From Lysobacteraceae bacterium (GTDB lineage Bacteria; Pseudomonadota; Gammaproteobacteria; Xanthomonadales; Ahniellaceae): DNA of 37,239 bases. The position numbers were made by a program, and so were the translations under genes. The stretch lies in the NCBI GenBank assembly GCA_021299185.1, contig JAJTHZ010000102.1, positions 1 to 37,239 of the forward strand, written 5' to 3'. This document shows positions 24,024 through 32,444 of this stretch, piece by piece. Under the pieces are notes generated by a model. That model made no database searches and was not told where the DNA came from. It saw only the letters and a list, made by a program, of their open reading frames with translations. Position 1 is the stretch's first letter. Each line of letters opens with the position of its first letter.

Positions 24024-24039
24024 TACAGAACGTTCTGTA
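24024..24039 (-). promoter_or_regulatory. Palindromic TetR operator upstream of the efflux operon
   Basis: TACAGAACGTTCTGTA is a perfect 16-bp palindrome located 11-26 bases before the tetR start. On the minus strand it runs directly into TATAGA, a possible -10, so a bound repressor would block RNA polymerase. This is the usual arrangement for TetR autoregulation. The rest of 24040-24112 shows nothing else clear. Confidence 0.75.
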
Positions 24040-24112
24040 CAGAAATTTACACGGATGCGAGCCATTCGCAAGTGACTTTCGGCAGGGCTCCTGACAGAGC
24101 CCCGGCGGCAAC

Positions 24113-24499
24113 TCAGCGCCGGCGGTCGAGGCGGGCGAGGATCGCCCCGATCGGTGTCAGCCCGATGACCACGCCCAGCGCGACGCCACAGACGTTGGCC
24201 AGCAGGTCGAAGGGATCGGCGCTGCGCCACCACGTCAGCGACTGCGCGAGTTCGATCGCGGCGCCCAGCGCGACGAAGCCGCAGGCCCGCGCCAGCAGGG
24301 CGCGCGGCGTGGCGGCGAGCTGCGCGTACCAGAGCGTGATCAGCAGCCAGCCGAGCGCGTGCTCGAGCTTGTCGCTGCCTTCGATCGGGATCGGCGACGC
24401 CGGCATCGGCACCAGGCAGACCACCACCGTGAGCAGCAGCGCCAGGCGCCCGAGCCAGCGCCACAGCGCGAGGTGCGGCAGCGCGCGCAGGCCATTCAC
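24113..24499 (-). CDS. VanZ-like small membrane protein
   Basis: A 128-residue inner membrane protein with about four hydrophobic helices. The pattern GSDKLEHALGWLLITLWYAQ, then AIELAQSLTWWRSADPFDLLANVCGVALG, is typical of the VanZ family, in which the acidic and Asn residues of the last two segments are conserved. The role of VanZ relatives outside teicoplanin resistance is unknown. The start is a GTG at 24499 within a GTGA overlap with the stop of the methyltransferase gene, so the two are translationally coupled; an upstream open frame reaching 25339 is an artefact of the coupled gene in another frame. Confidence 0.85.
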   Translation of the reverse strand: MNGLRALPHLALWRWLGRLALLLTVVVCLVPMPASPIPIEGSDKLEHALGWLLITLWYAQLAATPRALLARACGFVALGAAIELAQSLTWWRSADPFDLLANVCGVALGVVIGLTPIGAILARLDRRR

Positions 24500-25671
24500 A
24501 GGCGATGCCCCTGGTCGATCGCCAGCCAGGGCAGGCGCGCGGCATCGAAGCCGCGCAGGAAGGCCAGCGCCTTGAAGCGTTCGCCCATTTCGCCGGGCAG
24601 GGTCAGCATGCGGATCTCCTGCGCCAGCGCCAGGCGCATGGCGACGTCGTCGATGGCGCCGGTGTCGCCGACCTCCGACAGGCCGGTGGCGAACAGGAAC
24701 TGCGCCTGGCTGGCGTAGCAGGCCGGCAGGAAGCCCGCCGCGTGCCCGGCCTCGGCCAGCGCCGTGAAGTCGACGAAGGCGGTGACGTCGGACAGGCCGG
24801 GCATCCACAGCGGATCGGCGTGCGCGCGGTGGCGGTAGTGGCACACCACGGTGCCGGTGGCGCGCTGCGGCAGGTAGTACTCGGCGCGCGGATAGCCGTA
24901 GTCGAAGAACAGCGCCACGCCGTCGGCGAGCGCGCCGGCCACCGCCGCGAACCAGGCCCCGAGTTGCGGCGCCACCTCCGACACGTACGGCACGGGCAGC
25001 GTCGCCGGGTCGTCGATCGCGCGCGCGAAGGCTGCGCGCATCGGGGCGTCGGCCACGCGCTCGACCATGCGCAGGCCGCCGTCGGGCGTGGCATCGACCG
25101 CGCGCTCGAACAGGCCGTCGGCGCCGCGCCAGCAGAATTGCCGCACCGGCAGCGCATCGACCACCTCGTTGGCGAACAGCGCGCCGCGCCACGGCGCGGA
25201 GGGTGGCGCATCCAGCCAGCGCACGCGGCCGGCCAGCGCCGGCACGCGCGTTTCGAGCGTCGCCGCCTGGCGCTCGCGCAGGTCGGCGCTGGTGTCGAGC
25301 ACCAGGTATTCGTCGGGCAACGCACCGAGGCGGTCCCATTCCGCCAGCGCTGCGGCGGCGAAGGCGCCGCTGCCGGCGCCGAGTTCGAGGAAGGTCCGCC
25401 CGCGACCCAGCGCCGGGGCCAGCGCGCGGGCCACGCAGCGCGCGAACACCGCGCCCAGTTCGGGCGCGGTGGTGAAGTCGCCGGCGGCGCCGAACTTGGT
25501 GCGCCCGGCGCTGTAGTAGCCCAGACCCGGGGCGTACAGCACGCGCTCCATGTAGCGCGCGAAGTCCAGCGGGCCCTCGCGCGCAATCTCCGCGCGCAGC
25601 GCCGCGAGCAGGCGCGCGCTGTGCGCGGCCTCCTCGGGCGACGGCAGGGGCAGGTCGGTCGACGGCGGCAT
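24496..25671 (-). CDS. MidA/NDUFAF7-like SAM-dependent methyltransferase
   Basis: A 391-residue class I methyltransferase of the MidA family (formerly DUF185). Residues 52-73 hold YYSAGRTKFGAAGDFTTAP, the family signature, and residues 95-104 hold the SAM-binding LELGAGSGAF. FANEVVDALPV and LFFDYGYPRAEYYLPQR are further conserved family segments. The mitochondrial homologue NDUFAF7 methylates an arginine of the NDUFS2 subunit during complex I assembly; bacterial function is inferred only. It is divergent from the pteridine reductase gene and translationally coupled to the VanZ-like gene. Confidence 0.93.
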   Translation of the reverse strand: MPPSTDLPLPSPEEAAHSARLLAALRAEIAREGPLDFARYMERVLYAPGLGYYSAGRTKFGAAGDFTTAPELGAVFARCVARALAPALGRGRTFLELGAGSGAFAAAALAEWDRLGALPDEYLVLDTSADLRERQAATLETRVPALAGRVRWLDAPPSAPWRGALFANEVVDALPVRQFCWRGADGLFERAVDATPDGGLRMVERVADAPMRAAFARAIDDPATLPVPYVSEVAPQLGAWFAAVAGALADGVALFFDYGYPRAEYYLPQRATGTVVCHYRHRAHADPLWMPGLSDVTAFVDFTALAEAGHAAGFLPACYASQAQFLFATGLSEVGDTGAIDDVAMRLALAQEIRMLTLPGEMGERFKALAFLRGFDAARLPWLAIDQGHRL

Positions 25672-25702
25672 CCGGTCACGCGCAGGCCACGGGCAAGCGG
25701 CG

Positions 25703-25708
25703 GATAAT
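25703..25708 (+). promoter_or_regulatory. Probable -10 box of the pteridine reductase gene
   Basis: GATAAT matches five of six positions of the -10 hexamer and is the only AT-rich spot in the 66-base divergent region between 25672 and 25737. No good -35 is seen. The start codon follows 30 bases later, with GAAGGG as a ribosome binding site. Confidence 0.45.
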
Positions 25709-25737
25709 CGCGGAATCCACCGCCGAAGGGAAACCGC

Positions 25738-26481
25738 ATGCCCGCCAACGAACGTCCCGTCGCCCTAATCACCGGCGCTGCGCGCCGCGTCGGGCGGGTC
25801 ATCGCGCGCACGCTGCACGAGGCCGGCTACGACCTCGCGCTGCACTACCGGGGCTCGCGCGAGGACGCCGAGCAACTCGCCGCCGAACTCGAGGCACGGC
25901 GCGCGGGCTCGGTGCTGCTGCTCGCGGCCGACCTGGCGCAGGTCGCGGAACTGCCGAAGCTGGTGCTGCGCACCGTGCAGCGCTTCGGCCGCCTCGATGC
26001 ACTGGTCAACAACGCCAGCGCCTTCTACCCGACCCCGATCGGCGAGGCGACGGAAGCGCAGTGGGACGAGCTGTTCGCTTCCAACGCCAAGGCGCCGTTC
26101 TTCCTCGCCCAGGCCGCGGCCCCGCACCTGCGCGCCGCGCGCGGTGCGATCGTGAACCTGGTCGACGTGTATGCGCAGCGTCCGCTCGCGCGGCACACGC
26201 TCTACTGCATGGCCAAGGCGGCGAACGCGATGCTGGTCGCCTCGCTGGCACGCGAACTCGGGCCGGAAGTACGCGTCAACGGCGTCTCGCCCGGCGCCGT
26301 GATGTGGCCGGAAGCGGGCAAGAGCGCCGCCGACCAGCAGGAACTGCTCGGCCGCACCGCGCTGCGCCGCGCCGGCCGGCCGGAAGACGTCGCCGGCGCC
26401 GTGCTTTACCTGCTGCGTGACGCCGGCTACGTCACCGGCCAGGTGCTGGCCGTGGACGGCGGGCGCCTTCTGGCGATCTGA
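25738..26481 (+). CDS. Pteridine reductase (FolM-like short-chain dehydrogenase)
   Basis: A 247-residue SDR. The cofactor motif at 12-19 is TGAARRVG, with Arg where typical SDRs have Gly, which is the mark of pteridine reductases (TGxxxRxG). NNAS lies at 91-94 and the catalytic YxxxK is Y156-K160. Where most SDRs have the catalytic Ser, this has an Asp in NLVDVYAQRPL (D143), again as in pteridine reductases and FolM. It is predicted to reduce dihydrobiopterin or dihydrofolate with NADPH. folB and folK lie about 4.5 kb away on the other strand, a related pathway. The C-terminus VTGQVLAVDGGRLL is standard. Confidence 0.92.
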   Translation: MPANERPVALITGAARRVGRVIARTLHEAGYDLALHYRGSREDAEQLAAELEARRAGSVLLLAADLAQVAELPKLVLRTVQRFGRLDALVNNASAFYPTPIGEATEAQWDELFASNAKAPFFLAQAAAPHLRAARGAIVNLVDVYAQRPLARHTLYCMAKAANAMLVASLARELGPEVRVNGVSPGAVMWPEAGKSAADQQELLGRTALRRAGRPEDVAGAVLYLLRDAGYVTGQVLAVDGGRLLAI

Positions 26482-26492
26482 CGACTCAGGGC

Positions 26493-28697
26493 ATGCCGAT
26501 GCATTCGATGATCCGAACGCTGTCCCTGCTCGCCGCGCTGGCGCCCGCGGGCCACGCGGCCGAAGCACCCACGATCGCCGCCGGCGGCGTGGTGCTTTGG
26601 GCCACCGCCGACGGCACGCTGCATGCGAGCGGCGATGCGGAGTCCGGCCGCGGCGATGCCGACGGCACGCCACGCCGCCACTTTGCGCCGGTCGCTGGCG
26701 TGCGCGACGTGGTGGCGGTCGCCGTTCAGCGCGACGGTGACGACGGCGCCGCCGCGCTCGATCGCCGCGGCACCGTGTGGGTCTGGGGCCGAGTGTTCTG
26801 CCCGTTCGCCGCAACCCGCGAAGCCTGCGCCGCCGACGACCGCGCGCCGCGCGCCGTGCCCGGGCTGTCGGACATCGTGGCGATCGCCGCCGGCAGCGAG
26901 CACCTGCTGGCGCTCGACCGCGCGGGCCGTGTCATTGCGATCGGCGACAACCAGTACGGCCAGTTGGGCACCGGCGATACCGAATGGCGCCGCACGGCGA
27001 CCGCGATCGACGGCATCGACGAGGTCGTCGCGATCGCCGCCGGCACGCAGAACAGCTACTTCGTGCGCCGCGACGGCTCGATCTGGGGCGCCGGACTCGG
27101 CTGGGGCGGCATGCTCGGCCCGACCGCGCGTTCCGGCGGCCTGTTCGACGGCCTCGACGAAAAGAGCGTCAACGCGCAACCGTTGCGCATCGCAGGCCCC
27201 GAGGACATCGTGGCGATCAGCGCCGGCAACAACTTCGTGGTCGCGCGCGACCGCGACGGCCGGGTCTGGGGCTGGGGCGGCAACGATTCCGCGCAACTGG
27301 GCCAGCCGGCCTCGGACCTCGGCATCGTCGCGCCGCGCCGGCTGCGCGGCTTCGAGGCGGTGGTGGACGTCGCCGCCGGCTACGACTTCGTGGTCGCCGC
27401 CACCGAGGCCGGCACCATCCTCGCGCAGGGTGGCAACGTGTACGGCGCGCTCGGCGATGGTCGCGGCGAACTGGACGGCGCGCTGCGCACGATCGAGGGC
27501 ATCGACGACGCGCGGCGCGTGTTCGCCGGCCACTACAACGCCTTCGCCTTGCGCGCGGACGGCAGCATGCTCGGCTGGGGCGCGAACGATCCCGAAGTGG
27601 GCGGCTTCACCTTGCGCCATGACGAAGGCCGCGCGCCCCCCACGCCGCTCGATGCCGTCGAACGCCCGGCCGCTCCCTCGGACATCGTTCGCGCCGGCGG
27701 CGTGTCGCTGCCGATCCGCGCCGAACTCGGTGGCGACCAGCGCAGCGAGCGGGTGCGGGTCGCGATCGATGGCCGCGAGCCGATCGTCCTCGCGGTCGAC
27801 GGCGACAACGCGACGGCGACGGCGCGCATCGACCTGCCCATCGGTTCCCACCCCTACACGCTGGATGGCGAGGCCGTCATGGCGGATGGCAGCACGCTGC
27901 GGATCGAAGGGCGCGGCGTCATCGTGGTCGGCCCCGAACCGATGGCCGCGCGCTTCGCCGCGCTGGCGGCATCGCGCGGGATGGCGGCGGCGTTCGACGC
28001 CACGGCCGCCGCGGTGGGCACGACCATCGCGGCAAAGGCCGACGTCGTCGCCACCGGGCCGATCCCGGCCACCGCCCTCGACGCGCTGCAGGCCGCAGCG
28101 TCGGCGCCGATGCCTCGTGCGCTCCGGGAAGCGCTGCAGGCGCTCGGCCCGTTCGAGCTGCGATTCTCGGGCAGCCCCTTCCCCAGTGTCGCCCTGCATG
28201 CACCGGAACGTCAGCAAAGCCTCGCGCAGTGGCTGGCGGACGCCCGCGCCACGGTTCGCGACCCGCCGCGCGATCCGGTCGAGGACGATCTGGCGTTCCA
28301 CCTGCACGCGCTGGCCGCCGAACTCGAGGCGAACACCGAAGCGCCGTGGATGGCTGATCGCGTCGCGGCGACCTTGCCGGATTCGACGCTGTACCTCGTC
28401 GCACACGCGGGGCGATGCGACGACGGCGCGGCGCGCGGCCGCCTCGCCGCGATCTTCGACCCCGATATCGACGAAGAATCCGGCGAAGAGCGCTACTTCG
28501 CCTGGGCCGATACCTCGGAATGCGACCTGGACCTGACCGCGCTGCTGCGCAGCACCGCCGGCGACGCCGTGATCCAGCATTACCGGACGCACGGCGCCGT
28601 GTGCGTCGCGGCGACGGACCCGGACTCGCTCTACAGCGGATTGCTGCGCGACGCTGATCCCGAACCCGGCGTACTGAGACTTCGTCTCGCCCAGTGA
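26493..28697 (+). CDS. Exported RCC1-repeat propeller protein with unknown C-terminal domain
   Basis: A 734-residue protein. Residues 1-22 look like a Sec signal (MIRTLSLLAALAPAGHAAEA), so it is likely periplasmic or secreted. From about residue 30 to 385 there are seven RCC1-type blades, recognisable by DGxxWxWG or equivalent followed by QLG/MLG (for example GTVWVWG, AIGDNQYGQLGTGD, GRVWGWGGNDSAQLG, GSMLGWGAND). The C-terminal ~350 residues are different: a beta-rich segment (residues ~400-480) followed by an Ala-rich helical part and an acidic segment (YLVAHAGRCDDGAARGRLAAIF, then DIDEESGEERYF). The last part has a faint resemblance to SUKH/SMI1 domains, not strong enough to name. Starts at 26493, 26502 or 26508 are all possible. 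It may be co-transcribed with the pteridine reductase, 11 bases away. Confidence 0.8.
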   Translation: MPMHSMIRTLSLLAALAPAGHAAEAPTIAAGGVVLWATADGTLHASGDAESGRGDADGTPRRHFAPVAGVRDVVAVAVQRDGDDGAAALDRRGTVWVWGRVFCPFAATREACAADDRAPRAVPGLSDIVAIAAGSEHLLALDRAGRVIAIGDNQYGQLGTGDTEWRRTATAIDGIDEVVAIAAGTQNSYFVRRDGSIWGAGLGWGGMLGPTARSGGLFDGLDEKSVNAQPLRIAGPEDIVAISAGNNFVVARDRDGRVWGWGGNDSAQLGQPASDLGIVAPRRLRGFEAVVDVAAGYDFVVAATEAGTILAQGGNVYGALGDGRGELDGALRTIEGIDDARRVFAGHYNAFALRADGSMLGWGANDPEVGGFTLRHDEGRAPPTPLDAVERPAAPSDIVRAGGVSLPIRAELGGDQRSERVRVAIDGREPIVLAVDGDNATATARIDLPIGSHPYTLDGEAVMADGSTLRIEGRGVIVVGPEPMAARFAALAASRGMAAAFDATAAAVGTTIAAKADVVATGPIPATALDALQAAASAPMPRALREALQALGPFELRFSGSPFPSVALHAPERQQSLAQWLADARATVRDPPRDPVEDDLAFHLHALAAELEANTEAPWMADRVAATLPDSTLYLVAHAGRCDDGAARGRLAAIFDPDIDEESGEERYFAWADTSECDLDLTALLRSTAGDAVIQHYRTHGAVCVAATDPDSLYSGLLRDADPEPGVLRLRLAQ

Positions 28698-28710
28698 CGG
28701 CGCCCGACAG

Positions 28711-29523
28711 TCACCAACGCCTGGCGGCCAGCAACTGCGGGCCGTGGTTGCGGATGCCGAGCCGGCCGGTGCCGGCGCGCCGCTCGAAGCGCAGGTCGAG
28801 GTCGGACGCGGCGTAACGCAGGCCGAGCCCGAAGTGCGGGTGCGGCAGCCACTCCACGCCGAGCGACGCTTCGGTCGCATCGCCGCTGAGCGCCCCCCGC
28901 GGCTTGCGCACCCAGGCCGCCTCGGCCACCAGCCGCCAGTCGGCGCCGAGGCGGCGCCGGTACTCGATGTGCAGCAGCGGCGCGATCGCATCCACCGCGT
29001 AGCGCGCCTCGCCCTCGCCCGGCGGCCCGCCGTCGACCACCAGCCGACCCTCGACCCGCGTGCGCAAGGCGTAGCGCACCAGGCCGAGGCCGATGCCCCA
29101 GGCGCGCTCGTCGTCGCGCGCCAGCCACCACGCCCACGAGGCACCGTGCGCCGACAGCGCGAGGTCGCCGCGCGCGCGGGCGTCCACCACCACCGGGCGG
29201 CCCTCGTCCTCGAGCAGGCGCGTGGTGCTGCCTTCGGCCGTGCCGGCGACGCGGAAGCCGCCGAAGCGGAAGGCGTGCGATTCGCCGAGCGCGGCGGACA
29301 CCTCCCAGCGCAGGCTGCGCCCGCGCTCGACGAGGCGGCCGTCGGTGGGGCCCGACGGAACGTTGTCGGGCAGCGCCGCCGGATCGAGCGAAAGGCCGAC
29401 GTCGAGCGCCGAGTCGGCGAGGTAGGGACCCGCGGCGAGCTGCACGCGATCGACCAGCGGCGCCGCGCCGACCGCGGGCGCCACCAGCGACAGCGCGGCC
29501 AGCACGCCGCGCAGCATGGTCAT
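28711..29523 (-). CDS. Outer membrane beta-barrel-like protein
   Basis: A 270-residue protein with a signal peptide (residues 1-20, ending VGAAP). The mature part is a series of alternating amphipathic strands (RWEVSAALGESHAFRFGGFRV, WAWWLARDDERAWGIGLGLV, LLHIEYRRRLGADWRLVAEAAWV, HFGLGLRYAASDLDLRF) ending in RRW, where a terminal aromatic residue is the usual Bam recognition signal. It belongs to no family I can name. The ATG at 29523 overlaps the stop of the DUF6159 gene (ATGA), so the two are translationally coupled. An open frame up to 30951 is not coding. It is convergent with the RCC1 gene, 13 bases away. A function is not predicted. Confidence 0.8.
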   Translation of the reverse strand: MTMLRGVLAALSLVAPAVGAAPLVDRVQLAAGPYLADSALDVGLSLDPAALPDNVPSGPTDGRLVERGRSLRWEVSAALGESHAFRFGGFRVAGTAEGSTTRLLEDEGRPVVVDARARGDLALSAHGASWAWWLARDDERAWGIGLGLVRYALRTRVEGRLVVDGGPPGEGEARYAVDAIAPLLHIEYRRRLGADWRLVAEAAWVRKPRGALSGDATEASLGVEWLPHPHFGLGLRYAASDLDLRFERRAGTGRLGIRNHGPQLLAARRW

Positions 29524-30371
29524 TTCGGCGCGAACGCGCCCTCGAGCAGGCGCGGATCGAAGCCCGGCGCCGGCGGCTCGCCGGTGGCATGGCGGTACAG
29601 CGCGGCGGCGTAGATGCCCGACAACGCGGTGTGCACCAGCGCGACCGCGATCACCGCGAACACCGTGCCGACCACGGCGATCGCGATCAGCGCGGTGCTC
29701 TGGGTGGCCACGGCGCCGGCGATCAGCGCGCCCCCGGACAGCACCAGCACGAAGGTCAGCACGCCGAACACCAGCCCGATGCCGGCCTGGCCGATCACGT
29801 TCTCGCCCCACGAGCGCTTGAGCAGGCGCGCGCTCTCCTGCACCGCCTCCAGTGGGCCGACCTCGCGGGTGACCAGGATCGGCACCACCATGTAGGTGGC
29901 CACGGTCCATGCCACGCCGATCAGGCCCGCCACCCAGCGCCCGATCGCGCCGGCGCGCTCCTGGATCGCGCGCAGCAGCATGCCGACGGTGGCCGCGATC
30001 AGCGCGTAGCCGAGGATCGGCCCGATGCGCGAGAACGCGATGCGGAACCCGTCGGCCACGGTCGGATCGCCGCCCTGCAGGCGGATCATCGCCGCGCCCA
30101 CCAGCGCCGACTGGAAGAAGAACATCACGAAGTACTGCGCCACGTAGAACGCGAACGCCCACGCGATCAGGACCGGATCGGCGTTGCCCTGCGCGGCCTG
30201 GTCGAGGCCGTCGAAGGCGCCCAGCCCGATCATCGGCAGCACGAAACCCGCGACGACGATCATCGACGCCAGCGAGGCGACCAGCGGGAACACCAGCAGT
30301 TCCTTGTCCTGCGAGAGCACGCCGGCGCTGGCCTTGACCAGCGACCAACTGCGCGAGAAACGCTCGAACAT
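29520..30371 (-). CDS. DUF6159-family multi-spanning membrane protein
   Basis: A 283-residue inner membrane protein that starts MFERFSRSWSLVKASAGVL followed by DKELLVFP, the standard start of the DUF6159 family. Six hydrophobic segments are visible (for example VASLASMIVVAGFVLPM, AWAFAFYVAQYFVMFFF, GLVFGVLTFVLVLSGG, LIAIAVVGTVFAVIAVAL), with a charged loop ESARLLKRSWGEN between the fourth and fifth. An in-frame start at 30449 is longer, but the ATG at 30371 gives the exact family N-terminus. It follows folK in the same direction after 93 bases and overlaps the beta-barrel gene by four bases. Biochemical function is unknown. Confidence 0.88.
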   Translation of the reverse strand: MFERFSRSWSLVKASAGVLSQDKELLVFPLVASLASMIVVAGFVLPMIGLGAFDGLDQAAQGNADPVLIAWAFAFYVAQYFVMFFFQSALVGAAMIRLQGGDPTVADGFRIAFSRIGPILGYALIAATVGMLLRAIQERAGAIGRWVAGLIGVAWTVATYMVVPILVTREVGPLEAVQESARLLKRSWGENVIGQAGIGLVFGVLTFVLVLSGGALIAGAVATQSTALIAIAVVGTVFAVIAVALVHTALSGIYAAALYRHATGEPPAPGFDPRLLEGAFAPK

Positions 30372-30464
30372 GGCCACACTCCCCGCGCCCGATGCGCGAG
30401 CGGCCATTGGAACGCGCGCGACCGGGGGGCGCAAGGCCCCTGAAGTCACCCCTTGCCGCCCGGT

Positions 30465-30968
30465 TCAGCCGAGGTCGGGCGCGCGCACCGTGGCCTCGCC
30501 GCCGCGATCCTGCGGGAACGCCGCCCACAGCGCGGCCAGCGTGCGTCCGAGCACGGGGTGCACCACGTCGCCGGCGATGTCGGCCATCGGCCGCAGCACG
30601 AAGGCGTGTTTGGTGAGTTCCCCGCGCGGCAGCTCCAGGTTGCCGGGCCCGCGCAGGGTCACGTCGCCGTACAGCACGAGGTCGACGTCCAGCGTGCGCG
30701 AGGAAAAGCGCGGCACGTCGCGCCGCCGGCCGTGGCGGTCCTCCAGCGCGTGCAGCCAGGCATCCAGCGCCACCGGATCGAGATCGCTGTCGATGCCGAC
30801 GGCGAGGTTGAGGAAATCGGGGCCGTCGAAGCCCACCGCCGGCGTGCGATACACCGGCGACACGACCGCGGCGCCGAAGCGCGTGCGCAGTTCGTCCAGC
30901 GCGGCGCGCAGATGGCGCTCGGGCTCGATGTTGCTGCCCAGCGAAAGCCACGCGCGGGTGGTCGCCAT
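30465..30968 (-). CDS. folK: 6-hydroxymethyl-7,8-dihydropterin pyrophosphokinase
   Basis: A 167-residue HPPK that transfers pyrophosphate from ATP to hydroxymethyl-dihydropterin in folate synthesis. It opens with AWLSLGSNIEPERHL, the family signature, and contains VYRTPAVG, GPDFLNLAVGI and FSSRTLDVDLVLYGD, where the RTLDVDL Asp residues bind the two Mg2+ ions. HAFVLRPMADIAG near the end is also typical. The ATG at 30968 follows the folB stop by 8 bases, so it is co-transcribed with folB and tsaD. An in-frame start at 31067 would overlap folB deeply and is rejected. Confidence 0.96.
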   Translation of the reverse strand: MATTRAWLSLGSNIEPERHLRAALDELRTRFGAAVVSPVYRTPAVGFDGPDFLNLAVGIDSDLDPVALDAWLHALEDRHGRRRDVPRFSSRTLDVDLVLYGDVTLRGPGNLELPRGELTKHAFVLRPMADIAGDVVHPVLGRTLAALWAAFPQDRGGEATVRAPDLG

Positions 30969-30976
30969 CGCCGCCG

Positions 30977-31336
30977 TCAGTCCGGCCGCCGGCCGCGCTC
31001 GATGATCACGCCGACCGCCTTCGAGCCGGTCACCGCACCCGGCTTGTACAGCTTCAGGCGCAGCCATTCGACGCCGAACTCGCGCTGGATGATCTCCGCG
31101 CAGCGCTCGGCGAGCGTCTCCACCAGTTCGAACTTCGATTCGCCGACGAAGGCCTTGAGGCGCTTCGACACCGCCTTGTAGTCCAGCGTGTCCTCGATAC
31201 GGTCGGACGCCGCGGGACGGCGGTTGTCGAACGCCATCTCGATGTCGAAGGCCACCACCTGGCGGATCTTCTTTTCCCAGTCGTAGATGCCGATCGTGGT
31301 CTCGATCTCGAGGTATTCGATGAACACGCGGTCCAT
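30977..31336 (-). CDS. folB: 7,8-dihydroneopterin aldolase
   Basis: A 119-residue enzyme that splits dihydroneopterin to hydroxymethyl-dihydropterin and glycolaldehyde, the step just before FolK. It begins MDRVFIEYLEIETTIGIYDWEK, with the family GIYDWE segment, followed by FDIEMAFDNR, LDYKAVSKRL, KFELVETLAERCAEII (active-site Glu) and RLKLYKPGAV with the catalytic Lys. A longer in-frame start at 31360 overlaps tsaD; the ATG at 31336 gives the normal length. tsaD ends 7 bases upstream and folK starts 8 bases downstream, a tight operon. Confidence 0.96.
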   Translation of the reverse strand: MDRVFIEYLEIETTIGIYDWEKKIRQVVAFDIEMAFDNRRPAASDRIEDTLDYKAVSKRLKAFVGESKFELVETLAERCAEIIQREFGVEWLRLKLYKPGAVTGSKAVGVIIERGRRPD

Positions 31337-31343
31337 GGTCGGC

Positions 31344-32369
31344 TCAGCGGGCGGCAGCAAGGGCGGGCAAGGATTCCAGATCCCAGCGCGGGAACACGTG
31401 AATGCCCTCGCCGTCCGACAGCCCGGCGGCGAGGCGCTGCGCGCCGGCGAAGGCGATCATCGCGCCGTTGTCGGTGCAGAACTCGGGCCGCGGGAAGGCG
31501 ACGCGGAAACCGTCCGCGCGCGCGGCGTCGGCGAGCAGCGCGCGCAGGCGGCGGTTGGCGCCGACCCCGCCGGCCACCACCAGGGTGCGCGCGCCGGTTT
31601 CGCGCAGCGCGCGGCGGCACTTGATGGCGAGCGTGTCGGTCGCGGCCTGCTCGAAGGCGCGCGCGATGTCGGCGCGCCGCGCGGGGTCGGCGCCGGTCGC
31701 CTGCCAGGCCAGCAGGACCTGGGTCTTGAGACCGGAAAAGCTGAAGTCGAGCCCCGGCCGGTCGATCATCGGGCGCGGGAAGGTGAACGCGCCATCGACG
31801 CCGGACTCGGCGAGCTTCGCCAGCACCGGCCCCCCGGGGTAGGGCAGGCCCATCAGTTTGGCCGTCTTGTCGAAGGCCTCGCCGACCGCATCGTCGAAGG
31901 TGTCGCCCAGCAGCCGGTAGCGGCCGATGGCGGACACCTCCAGCAGCATGGTGTGCCCGCCGGAGACCAGCAGGGCCACGAACGGCGGCTGCGGGGCGTC
32001 CGGCTCCATCAGCGGGGCCAGCAGGTGGCCCTCCATGTGGTGCACGGCGACCGCGGGCCGGTCCAGCGCCCAGGCCAGCGCCCGGCCGAGGCCGGCCCCG
32101 ACCAGCAGGGCGCCGACCAGGCCGGGGCCCGCCGTGTAGGCCACGCCATCGATGTCGCCCATGCCCAGCCCGGCCTCGGCCAGGGTCTGGCGCAGCAGGG
32201 GCACCAGCTTGCGCACGTGGTCGCGGGAGGCGAGTTCCGGCACCACCCCGCCGTAGGCCAGGTGGAGGTCGGTCTGGCTGTACAGGGCGTGGGCGCGCAG
32301 GCCGGCCGCGGTGTCCCACAGGGCCACCCCGGTCTCGTCGCAGGAGGTCTCGATGCCGAGCACGCGCAT
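31344..32369 (-). CDS. tsaD: tRNA threonylcarbamoyladenosine transferase TsaD
   Basis: A 341-residue ASKHA-fold protein that, with TsaB and TsaE, transfers threonylcarbamoyl to A37 of ANN-decoding tRNAs. The start [17 protein letters not shown] and the metal-binding H111 and H115 (HHMEGH) are exact family motifs. [49 protein letters not shown] and [12 protein letters not shown] follow in order, and the C-terminal [22 protein letters not shown] carries the last ligand Asp. It is the first gene of a minus-strand run into folB-folK and is divergent from rpsU, the arrangement common in gammaproteobacteria. A -10-like CATAAT very near the ATG suggests a leaderless transcript. Confidence 0.97.
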   Translation of the reverse strand: MRVLGIETSCDETGVALWDTAAGLRAHALYSQTDLHLAYGGVVPELASRDHVRKLVPLLRQTLAEAGLGMGDIDGVAYTAGPGLVGALLVGAGLGRALAWALDRPAVAVHHMEGHLLAPLMEPDAPQPPFVALLVSGGHTMLLEVSAIGRYRLLGDTFDDAVGEAFDKTAKLMGLPYPGGPVLAKLAESGVDGAFTFPRPMIDRPGLDFSFSGLKTQVLLAWQATGADPARRADIARAFEQAATDTLAIKCRRALRETGARTLVVAGGVGANRRLRALLADAARADGFRVAFPRPEFCTDNGAMIAFAGAQRLAAGLSDGEGIHVFPRWDLESLPALAAAR

Positions 32370-32375
32370 CCGGGC

Positions 32376-32381
32376 ATTATG
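32376..32381 (-). promoter_or_regulatory. Probable -10 box of tsaD
   Basis: On the minus strand CATAAT (five of six matches) lies 7-12 bases before the tsaD ATG. With normal -10 to start spacing, transcription would begin at or next to the A of the ATG, so the mRNA would be leaderless; no ribosome binding site is visible. A matching -35 is not clear in the GC-rich sequence upstream. Confidence 0.4.
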
Positions 32382-32444
32382 GGGCCGCCGCCCCCCCCTG
32401 CCCCACCCGCATCGGGGTCCTCCCGGGGTTCGCCACCCGCCGCT

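Noticed and set aside
26427-29144. 905-codon minus-strand frame opposite the RCC1 gene
   Set aside because: Antisense to a gene with clear RCC1 repeats and with no recognisable motif of its own.
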